Shown piece by piece: positions 1 to 12,000 of a stretch of DNA of 64,000 bases. The translations under genes and the position numbers were made by a program. Source of the stretch: Crambe crambe. Its lineage: Eukaryota; Porifera; Demospongiae; Poecilosclerida; Crambeidae. The DNA lies in assembly GCA_963924555.1 (NCBI GenBank), contig OZ004587.1, positions 6,216,075 through 6,280,074 on the forward strand, written 5' to 3'. Position 1 is the first letter of the stretch, and the number at the start of each line of letters is the position of its first letter. The notes under the pieces were generated by a model, which was not told the origin of the DNA, did not search any database, and saw nothing but the letters and a program-made list of their open reading frames with translations.

Positions 1-3000
1 GGGTAAGCAATGACGGGATGATGCTAGATTAGATTAGAGTGCATAATATTATATAAGCTTGCACTCGTTTAATTTATTCCCAAATAATAATACTGTAGCT
101 AACTCATACTAAGCAAAGCGAATATAAGTCTACATCCTGGCCACAGATGCAGAATTTATAGTGAAAACACCTAGCCTCATACCCAGGCCCAAGAAAAAAG
201 TGGGTCTGATAACAAAGCTAAGCTACAATAACCTGAAAGTTGTTAGACTGCATCATAGGATTCATATGTGTTTTTGCAGTATTTGGATTCAATCAAACAG
301 AGTTTAGGGGACTGGAACGAGGAGAGAAATATGCTGTTGAGCTTGGCTTCTTACAAGGCAGACCTAGTAGACTAGTCATTGCAACACTTACACTGAATTT
401 CGGAACTGCAGGTAATAATTTCAATGTACTCATGAGCCTAACAGTTTTCTGAGAAAGAAATTTACTATATAACTCTAGCTTTTGTATAATAGCTGTAGCT
501 ATGGCCTGTAATCTGTTTTTGTTGTTTTTTTTGTATTACACAGGGAGAAATGATGTCCAGTTAGGTACCACTTTTATAAGGATTTTTCCAAGCGATCAAG
601 ATCCAAGACAACTGGTTACATTTTCATTTCTTGTTGATTCAACTGCTCAAGAACTGGATGAGACATTCAACATCACTTTCAAAATAACCACCCATACCCC
701 CCCCCCCCCCCCCCCCCCCCACCAGTAGTCAGCAATGTGCTCCAGGGAACAATAGTGGATCGTAATGGTACGTATCCCACTTAGCCAATGAGCATACAGT
801 ATGTATGAGGAAGGAGGGATTGCTGCTGCACAAAATTGTAATAAAGTGGAGGAATCTGACATAGCAGGTCGCCTTAGTCCTAAAAATAAAAAATCACAAG
901 GAGAAAAATATGCTTTATATTAGAGGTCACTGTGTAAAAGGGCAACCTCTATATATAATCGTATCTGCTAGTCATAAGGATGACCGTTATAATTATTCTG
1001 GTTCCATTGTATTAGTTATTCTTTTGGTGGGTTTATCCTGCTCAGCAAGCAAAGATTGTTATATACAGGGAGTATCTCAGCACCAATAAACACCTTGTTG
1101 ACAATCCAGTATGTCATCTCCCATCCTTAAAAACTGTTACAGCTTTGCTGTCCTCTACATAAACGCACTCAAATTTATCTATAATAATTATATGTGATAG
1201 TACTTGAGAAAAGGGGTCTTATCGCGCAAAAATTCAAAACGGAGTTATTGGTATCATTCTAAAGCTTGGGCTTTTAAATCAAATTTATACACCACTTTGT
1301 TCCTGAGTTATACTTCATTGAATTTTACATCTCATGTACATTTTATATGTAGCTTGTAAACTTTACAAGCCAGTTTCTAATGTTTTGCGTGATAAGACCC
1401 CTTTTCTCAAGTATTATCACATATTATGGTAAAATTTGGGCTCACCACATAACATAACACTCTTTGGCAACAAAAATATCATACACTCTACTGATATTGG
1501 CCTTGAATCCTCTAATTGATTAGTTGGAGGTTATCCCCACTATGCATAACTCATAGAAATTTATGAGTCATGCATGAGTCAGTGAGAATCAGCTCACTTG
1601 CTTTGCTCAGTTACTGAATCAAATTTGGCTCTCCCAAACAGCACTCGCTATATTGCAATTGAGTTGAGTCACAAGTTGTTTTTCAATGGCAAACACATAC
1701 AAAATAGCTAAGAATCACTGACAGGTGAAAATATGCATACGTATCTGATGTGACCTTGATAGCTATACTTTTGTGTAAAGAAACAGTAACATTATTTTTC
1801 TAATTACGTATAATTAGAAATTGGATTTCAACTAACCAATGATGAATATTTGATAAATGAACGTGACCTAATTATGCCAGTCCTGGTTGCAAAAGATTCA
1901 TATCAGAGGCTTGCAAATCCAGTCACATTAAGAGTAACTCCGTTGACAGTTGATGCAGCAGTGGCAAGGGGTATTGTTGAAGATACAATTGTTCCTAATA
2001 ATAAAATATCTCCAAACAGAGCACGTAAGAGTTATAATTATACATTGTTTTATTATTAAATTATCTTTTGAATATTTTAGAGGAAGCAGACTTTGATGGC
2101 ACTCCACTTGAAATAGTATTCCCTGCTGATGAAGGTTTACTTTCACCATTATTAAATATGAGAGCAGATATTCCTGTAGTGAATGATAACATTGATGAGG
2201 CACATGAACAACAATTCATTGCTTTTCTGGAGATTATCAATGCCACCAACCCCAATCTTTTTCTTGTGCGCAATACGACCATCTGTAGAATAAATGATGA
2301 TGATTGTAAGACTTTGTGCAATTGCTAGACTCAATTCTCATGTGAAACTGTGATAGACACAGCATTACCATGTAGGAGGATTAGCTAATAGAATGGTTCT
2401 ACCAGCCTGATGATTTCAGCTGCTAGCTCACCACTTTGAATTATTATGCTCATAGATATATATTTACAACCTGTATTCTTATTAGCTCTTCAGATTGGAT
2501 TTGCGAACCAATCATACAACTTCACAGAGCCTATACACAGACAACTGATTAGAGATGTGGTAATACTGAAAGAAAACAATGTTGTAACTGAACAAACATA
2601 TTCAGTGATTATTACTCCTTCCAATCCTGCTGATCCTCGTTTGAATGCTGCTACAATAGAAACTTTTGATGGTGGAATTCATGATTACAGTCTTGGACTA
2701 CCTGGACAAACTTTTGGGCAAAGTGATATTGGCCCAGATGAACAGAGTATAATAATTTCTTTTTTTCTGAATGGTGATCAGTCTCCAGAAGGAGTAGAAT
2801 CCTTTCAACTAACTATAACACCTTCTGAAGGATTTCCTACTTATATATCTCCAACTACCCTTTTCACTACCACTTTAATTAATATTATAGATGATGATGG
2901 TAAGTTCAAAATAATTTCCATGTAATTGTCAGCACAACATGTTTTCAAACTAATTGTAAGCCATTTCCTTACTATTTTCCCAGGGTCTGTTCCTACAACT

Positions 3001-6000
3001 GTATTTACTACACCTGTGACTTCTCTACCGACTTCTGAAATGATAGGTATAATAGCTCATTTTCCATGCATACACACTCTGTGGTATGCACTTGGTAAAT
3101 AAATATATTTTTGTTCATAGTTTTCTACTCTTGCAGTATTTGGATTCAATCAAACAGAGTTCAGGGGACTGGAACGAGGAGAGAGTTATGCTGTAGAGCT
3201 TGGCTTCTTACAAGGCAGATCTAGTGGACTAGTCATCGCAACACTTACACTGAATTTTGGAACTGCAGGTAATTTTATTAATAATTTCTATGTGCTCGTG
3301 AGCCGTTTACTACATAACTCATATAACCGTAACTAGGGCATGTTTTTTTTGTTGTTGTTTTTTTGTTTTTTTGTTTTTTTTGTTGTTTTTTTTTGTTTTT
3401 TTCAAGAGTCCAAGTAGAAAGAAACAGGCAATAAGTCTTTTCATATTTACAATGTATACATTACAGATGTGTCACTGCGAGAAGCTCTCAAGGCAATAAT
3501 TATTTTGATCATTTAAAATATTATTTTGTAAGGTGAAAGGTCAGGAAGCACAACTCTACTCTCTCACTAGTGACCCAAATCACAGATTATTGAAGCTGGA
3601 AGGCCATAACCTGATAAAAGATAGGAAACATTCCATAATACAAACTGCTTTTTGTCAGATGATAGTTAAAGCTGACTAGATACTCACCTGAACCACATAA
3701 TGCCTGTAGACAACTCTCATCTCTGTCTGCAATCAAGGCTTGCCGCTACTACAGGAGAAAGCTAAAGAACTCTGCTTGCATGTGTTCTTAGATTGCATGA
3801 TAAAGATCGTCAACATGGAAACAGTAGTACAATTACCAATGATAGTAAAGCTGGCTAGATACTCACCTGTAACCTACACACTGCTGCTTAGTAGAGTCTC
3901 ATCTCTATCTGCAATCAAGGCTTGCCGGCCGCTACTACAGGATAAACTAAAGAACTCTACTTGCACGTGTTCTTAAATTGTATGGTAAAGATCATCAACA
4001 AGGAGACGGTAGTACAATTTCCGACCTGATGTGCAGTCCAAAATGAAGTAGAGTTATAGGTGCTCTAAGTTAATAGCATGAAGAAGAACGAAGTTGATCC
4101 ATGATGGCAACGAAGCGCTGAGGTACTCAGGGAAGAAACGTGCTTTGATTATTTATCAGAGAGTGCGCTAGCACTCTCTAAGTAGGGATGGCGGGTCAAA
4201 GGTCATAAGACTGTATAAACTAAACGCTCTTCTTTCTCTTCTACCCTTACTCTACAGGTTCTCAGAAGGCTACAGTGAATTATTACATCTACAAAGAAGA
4301 GAGGAGAATGTTCAAAAACCAAAAATTCATTCGCTAACATAAGAAAAAATCGATGTCTAAAATTGACTTTTGTTCTTTTTCTTTATAATAATAATAATAA
4401 TAATAATAATGTATAAGATCGACGTACCGACTTACTGGCTATAGTCATCAAAATTCTGCTTTGGCCATCTGTTAGAGCGGCATCTAGAGGCTGATCTTTT
4501 GCTATTAGTTTTGACTAAGGCTCTACTTCACTATTCGAGCACTCGGAACACTAGCCATAGATAGTATATTACCGCCCCGGGATTGGAAACGGAACCAATT
4601 CCACGGGCAATCCGTGTTATGAAGTCAACGCGCGCGCGCTTAAATCTAATAATTATTACAGAACATACAGTGATAATGTGCAATACATACAGTGCATGCT
4701 ACTAGTGATGTGATGGACTCTTCTTCCTCTCCTTATTCATCAGTCGAGGAGGCTACTACACAATAATTATACTACACAATATAATAATTACTTTCTGGCT
4801 CAGATAGATTTGCATGCACAAGTAAGTGATCACAAAAATTGATGCAGAGTTGCTAATAATATAATATTATACCATCAAAATTGTCAATGAACTTCAATGC
4901 CAAGATGCAGTCATCAGAGTTACCAACACAATTTTGCTGGAATCAATCCGGCACAGTTACTAGAGAGACACAGGAGCTGCAATGCCGGAACAATTTTTAG
5001 GGTCATGTTGCAATCTATAAATGATATTGACACTATTGATCATTTAATACTGGCATGAACTGTGGAGTGACCAGGATATCTGGAATGGAGTGCAGCAGTG
5101 GAGGTTACATGACCATTACTTTCTTGTACATAGCCGATGCTTCCTTCCTCCCATGAGTGCTCTAAGTAATTGGTTTATATTTTCACCATTAATGCAGTAA
5201 CATGCATCTAATGCCACTCATTCTATAAAAGAAGGATGACTCTACTCACAAAACTAGATAATAAGCACAAACCTAAGTTATGAAGACTACCATTCCCCCG
5301 ACAAATTTTCTTCTAGTTTTCTATATCGCTAAAGTGTGGAATTTAGCCATTATACTAGTAGGAATAATTGAAATTGTGGATGCAAATTATAAATACTAAC
5401 CGCTGCTTGCAGTTTCCCTGTGAAAGAGCAGCCACACGCCTCCTAGCGGACCGCTGCAGCCCGTTGCTACCCACGTAACTAGGTAAGTTTCTTGGTCGCA
5501 AACCATAACACGGAGTGCCCGCGGAATTTTCAATTAGCCTATGCTACCGTTTCCAATCCTGGGGCGGTAATTGGCGAGCGAAGCGAGCCACTCTCTAGCT
5601 CTGGTCTAGCCTCGTACCCAGGCCTTATTAAAATAAGGGCCTGGTATCCACTGTTTGCGCGTGCGTGACCCCAGCATCTATGAATATCATTATAGTGTGC
5701 GGATGACGCCGTAGAGTGGGAGGTGCTAATTTGATGACTCGATCTTTGCCGCAGGAACAAGACGCAGTAGCCAAGTTCTCCTTGGAAGCAGACTTTAAAG
5801 AGGTGATTATGGAGGCCTTCACATACTTCTTTCTCAATCCTCTGACCTGATCCACTACAAACGGCAGAACTTAGCTCTTCCCAAAACCAGTCGGCAGACA
5901 TAAAAATACTTCGTAGACAGACCTGATGGGCCAAGCTCTGTTCCTCCACATAAGGCAAGCCCAACGTCTCCAAGCCTTGGAAAGCGACGGCGTCAGAGAA

Positions 6001-9000
6001 ACAAGTATCATTGCCGCTGGTAGCCAAGCCACATTGGTGGCGTAGCTGAAACTGGAGAAGTAACGTACTAGCCGTCATAGAAACAAGGCCCCGCCCAATA
6101 TATTGTGACGTGTTACGTATCCTAAAATTTCCAAAAGTGCACAAATTCACGGAAAACCGTGAAAAACCAGCACATGCGCAAACAGTAGATACCAGGCCCT
6201 TATTTTAAATTTAATAAGGCGCCTGGGTACGAGGCTAGCTCTGGTCATGTCAACGGGACCGGGAGCTCGAGATATATATTTGTATATAATAGTTATTAAC
6301 CAAGCGCTAGGTTTGTAGTCGAATTATAAGCACGAGGCCCGAGGGCGAAGCCCGAGGGGCGAGTGCTTATAATTCACTACAAACCGCACGCGCGCGGTTA
6401 ATAACTATTTTATAGCCCGCGCGAGTGTACTACGCATGCTCAGTGCTTCTGTCTCTATAGCGATGTTACTTTTTGGCTGCTAACAAGAATATGGCCATCC
6501 CACTTCAACGTCGTGACTCATACGGTACCGAACTATCTTTCAGTCTATAACCCACCCACTCACTGTGCTTTAACTTGTTCACGTAAGGTAGGGGCACAGC
6601 GTCATAATTATGGTTGGAGCTGAATGGCAAGTAGGGCAGCTAGTGCAGAATACCAGCCGCACTGTTACACAGCTCGCAAGTTCTGCCTTTTATGCTGGCT
6701 ACTCTCTGAAAAGCTTGTTGGGTTTGAAAGACAGAATCTACTATGGAGAGAGCTGCCAGGTTGGAAGTCATGCATGCTCTACAGCACAAGAGGCTGGCCA
6801 CTGAGACACCTGAAGAGAGAGATGCCAGGTTGGAGGGCATGCGTGCTATACAGCAACGGAGACTGGCCACTGAGACACCTGAAGAGAGAGATGCCAGGTT
6901 GGAGGGCATGCGTTGCTATATACAGCAACGGAGACTGGCCACTGAGACACCTGAAGAGAGAGATGCCAGGTTGGAGGGCATTCGTGCTATACAGCAACGG
7001 AGACTGGCCACTGAGACACCTGAGGAGAGAGATGCCAGGTTGGAGGGCATGCGTGCTATACAGCAACGGAGACTGGCCACTGAGACACCCAAAGAGAGAG
7101 CAACAAGATTGGAACACTTGCAGCAGAACAGGAATGGCCGTCAGAAAACACACCTCCCCTTGCTTGAACAGAGTTGCGTTCGAGACAAGATGCTAAAATT
7201 TCACCAGGAAATTTCAATGATACAGATCTCAGCATGCTCCACTTGCATGGAGAAATTTCCTGGGATGAAGCTGACTTCACAGTCTGAATGTCTGAGGTGT
7301 AGTCGAGACAAACTTTCCCCAAAACTCTATTCCACTGCCAACAACATGACCCCTGGACCTGTTCCACCAGAGCTACAGGTACAAGTCATAAAATTTACAG
7401 TAAAAAATTTCATTTGTGTGTGCATGTGAATTAATGAAAATTCTTTCATTGGGTAAAGGCTCTGTCACAGGCAGAAGAGATGCTAATCTCACAAGTGATG
7501 CCCCTCATGTCCATCTCGCCTTCCTCACGGGCAATATGGATACAGGGGCCATGTGATCAACCTGCCACAGGACGTCACCACGTTTGCTACCAGCCTTCCA
7601 AGGCTTCCCACAGAGCTTGACGTCCTCCTTGTGAGGAAGGAGGGGTCTGACAACTCCCACCGCGACTTCAGAGTCAGGCGGTCGATAGTTATGCATGCTC
7701 TGCAGTGGTTGAAGCAGCATAATAAGTACTACAAGAATATAGAGATCAATTACGCTGCCCTGAGTCAACTGCCAACTGATGGGGAACTGACTGAACTCCA
7801 TACAATGGAGGACATTCTTGATAACGAGGAAGAACAACAGCCTGCAGATGGTCAGGACCCCCATGACGTTGGCTCATTCGTTCCTATTGCAGCACGGAAG
7901 ATGACAGAGTAGGAAGCAGTGAGGAAGTCGATCGCAAAACCTCAGTCTACAGCCCCCGAGCAGGTTGTGCCCTGGCCAGCCAGAGGTGATGATCCCATCA
8001 ATGAGTTCACCACGGAGGGATACATCTCATGTGCCTTCCCCGCACTGCTGCCCACTGGTGCTGGAGACTTTGTAGCACCCCGTCAGCGTGCAGTCACCAT
8101 GGGAAACTACTTCAAGCACCTCATGAGGTATGGAGATGGCCAGTTTGCTAGGCACCCACGATTCCGCTACTTTGCACTGAACACTGAGATGAGGTGGCGT
8201 GCCCTGCAGACTGGCAGGATCTTTGTCAACCAGCACCCAAAAGATGCCCGTCTCTCTCTTGATGAATTGAGAGACATGGTGGGACGTGAGGGAGAGGTCT
8301 TCAGCAACCGAGTGTTGCACTATGGTGCCAGCCTGCGTGGCACCAGCCAGTACTGGTTCAAGCAGAGGAGCAGGCTCATTTCCATGGTGGACACCCTGGG
8401 ACTGCCCACAGTGTTTTTTACACACAGCGCTGCTGATGGCCAGTGGCCTGAGCTGGCACGTCTTATTTGCCCTGACAACCAGCATTGCAGTTCCAGTCGT
8501 AGCTCTGCAGTGTCAGAGAATCCAGCAATTGCTGACTGGTTCTTCTTCCACCGAATCAGCAAGTTTCTTGACTCCTTCTACGTTGGCATTCTGGGGGCAA
8601 GCGACTATTGGTTCAGGTTTGAGTGGCAGCATCGTGGCAGTCCACACGTGCATGGGGTCGCCTGGTTTAAGGATGCACCCAAGGTGGAGCAGCTGCTAGC
8701 ATCCCAGGAGGATTCCGATGTCATCACAGCCGCCGAGGAGATCATAACTTACGTCGATGACATCGTCAGCACCATCAACCCAGCTGTTGCACCCGATGGC
8801 AGCAATCTAGAGGGTGCTCCACTCCCAAAGACCAAACCTCACATTTGCAACAAGCCTTACACTGAGGTGGAAGACATCAACATGGACTTGGTTGACCTGA
8901 TAGCCACCTACCAACGCCACACGCGATGCTCGATGGCTTACTGTCTCAAGAAGAGGAGAGGGAACCAGGAGTGTCGTTTTGGCTTTCCAAAGCCCCTGCA

Positions 9001-12000
9001 GCCAGCAACATCAATCGCTACAGAAGAGGATGGAGAGCTGAAAGTGCTGACTGCACGTAATGATTCCCTGCTCAACAGCTACAACCCTGTGCAGCTGTCT
9101 GCCTGGAGAGCCAATGTGGACATGCAGTATGTGGTGTCAAGACAGAGAGTCGTCCAGTATGTGGCCAAGTATGCAACCAAGTCAGAGCCTCGCTCCAAGG
9201 CACTGAAGAGAGTGTTCAGCAACATCATGAGCACCATCAAGGAGGATGGTACCTCCCTGCAGGTTGTACAGAAGCTCCTGATCAACAGCGTTGGAGAGAG
9301 GGACTACTCTGCACAGGAAACTTGCCACCTGCTTCTTCAGCTACCCATGTTCAGAGCGTCACGCGATTTTGTCATTCTGAGTCTCGACGGCTCCAGAGAA
9401 GTGGATGACACACTTGAAGATGACAGAGCCGTGACCCTGGACTCCCAGCTGGACCACTACATCGCCCGTCCTACCACCCCACAGTTTGAGGAGCTCACTC
9501 TCTTGCAGTTTGTTCAGAAGTACAGGATCCCCAAGAGAGTTGATGATGACCTCGTCCACAGGACGAAGGAAGTTGTGGTGATCCCCCGTCCATACTGTTC
9601 CCCAGATCCGAGTGGTCCCAAGTATGAGATGTACTGCAAGCAGAAGCTAATGTTGCATCAGCCATTCCGCCAGCTTGAGCAACTCCTGGGAGCATGTGAC
9701 AGCCACGCTGATGCATATTCCATCTTCCTCCAGTCTGGTGCCTCTCCACGGTCCCTTGCTGATGATATCCAACGACTTGAAGCAATGGAGAGGGAGAACC
9801 ATGATACCAATATTGAGGAGGTGAGATACATTATATATCAACCATGCATTGATTTTGATTCTGTAATAATTATTATTTCTCAGGAACAGGAGGAGCGTGA
9901 TGGAGATCCATCATCCACAGTGCAGGACTGGATGCTCCTCTGCCAGCACAGACCAGAATTTCCAGATTCCATCACTACTGATGATAATGTCGACTGGTCT
10001 TTAGCAGCCAAGGCATATTCCAACCTGGATGAAATGCCACACTTCATCGCTCAGCAGCGCCAGCACCACATGGCACCACCTACCAGCACAACAGCTGACT
10101 CAGAACAACTCCAAGGCAAGCAGCTCCATGCTTACAACATTGTGCGTGACCACTTTGAAGACAAGGCAGCAGGCAAGCAGCCCCTCAGGATGATCGTCTC
10201 TGGCACGGCAGGAACTGGGAAGTCATACCTGATCCAGTGCCTCAAGGTTCTCCTGGGAGACCACCTCTATGTCACAGCTCCTACCGGCCCGGCTGCATAC
10301 AACATCAATGGCTGCACCCTCCACTCACTCTTGGGGCTTCCCGTCCGGGGTGACTTCAAGGAGCTCCAGGGTAACCGTCTCCAGACCATGCAAGAATCAC
10401 TGGCAGGTGTCAATTACATCATCATTGACGAGATGTCCATGATGGGCAGGAAGCTGTTTGGTCAAGTAGACAGGAGACTTCGTCAAGCATTCCCCCACAG
10501 GTGAGTACTTATGATATGCCATTAATATTTTACCGAAATTCATGATGCAATTCATTTATGTCATGTAGAGCTGAAGAACTGTTGGGTGGATGTTCCCTTC
10601 TCCTGATTGGTGACTTTGGCCAACTGCCCCCGGTCATGGACCTACCCCTGTACACCATGGCATCTCGAACGGAGCTGTCAGATTTTGGAAGTGCCAATTA
10701 CCAAATGTTTGACTGTGCTGTTGTCTTGGATCAAGTGATGAGACAGGCTGGAGAGGATGCTGATCAGAAGCTATTCCGTGACCTGCTTTGCCGAATGAGG
10801 AATGGTCAGTCCACGCTAGACGATTGGCATCATCTGATGAGACAGACACCTTCAGAGTTGGGAGACACCACACCTTTCGATGGGGCTCTGCATCTCTATC
10901 CTACCACTGCAGCAGCTGCTGAGTACAACATCAACAAGTTGCGTGCCAGCGGTGAGCCCATTGCCATGATCAAGGCCATTCATGCAGGTCCAGGTGCATC
11001 CAAGGCTTCGTCAGATGATGCTGGTGGACTGGAGTCCATTGTCTGCATCGCGCATGGGGCACGAGTGATGCTCACTGCCAACTTGTGGGTCAATGTGGGA
11101 TTGGTCAATGGTGCCATTGGAACAGTTGCTGCTATCTGCTATCAAGATGGCCAGTGCCCACCAGATCTGCCGGTGGCTGTGACGGTTAATTTCGATTCCT
11201 ACATTGGTCCCACACTACCGAATGGCACGGTTCCCATTACTCCACTGCGCCGCATCTGGTTTGCAACCACCCAGCAGTGTTCTAGACTTCAGCTGCCCCT
11301 AAAGCTGGCCTGGGCTGTCACCATCCACAAGGCCCAGGGCATGACTCTGATAAGGGTCGTCATCGATGTGGGAAAGAAGGAGTTCTCTTCGGGCTTGATG
11401 TTTGTGGCATGTTCGCGTGTTCGCCACCTCACTGACCTGCTCTTTGTGCCACCATTTACGTTCCAACGCTTGGCTAGCCTGAGCAAGAGCAGTCGCATCC
11501 TGGAAAGGCTGCTAGAAGATGAAAGGCTTCAAAGGATGAGCACACAGCTCCATGGCACCGCCTCAACTCCCACCTCTGAAGCAGGCACAACAGCTTCTCT
11601 CACATATCCACAGAATGAGGAGATGGTGGGCGAAGCTGGTGCTCCTGCCACACTCCCCAGCTCTGCAGCTGGCCTACCTCCAGCTGATACAAACAACCTA
11701 CCCTTTGCCAACCTTCCATCAAGTGAAGCATGCAGGTGTGATAGTGAAGTCCACATTACGGGCATCGATCACAATGCCGATCATTTCAAGTACCATCCAG
11801 TGGACGTAGAATGGCAACAAAGAACGTGCGAGACCCTGGGGTTGGAGTACGTGGCACCGAATGGCATCACTCCAGGTGGTCCAGATGTCAGCTTGACACC
11901 ACCCATCACATTCAGACCCATCAAAGGTGATGGCAACTGCCTCTTTCGCGCCCTCTCCTTCATCATCACCGGATCAGAGGAGCAGCACATGCCCCTGCGT

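Noticed and set aside
647..862. Reverse ORF with poly-Gly
   Set aside because: Produced by the complement of the poly-C run; not shared by the paralogues.
2061..2321. Reverse ORFs opposite module B exons
   Set aside because: Mirror-frame shadows of the Calx-beta exons, repeated wherever the exon is repeated.
6755..7102. Regular repeats resembling a CRISPR array
   Set aside because: The units are contiguous with no spacers, encode protein in frame, and the host is a eukaryote.
6624..7196. Long ORFs on both strands across the 69-bp repeats
   Set aside because: They are other-frame readings of the Helitron N-terminal repeats; only the frame starting at 6743 joins the zinc and Rep domains.
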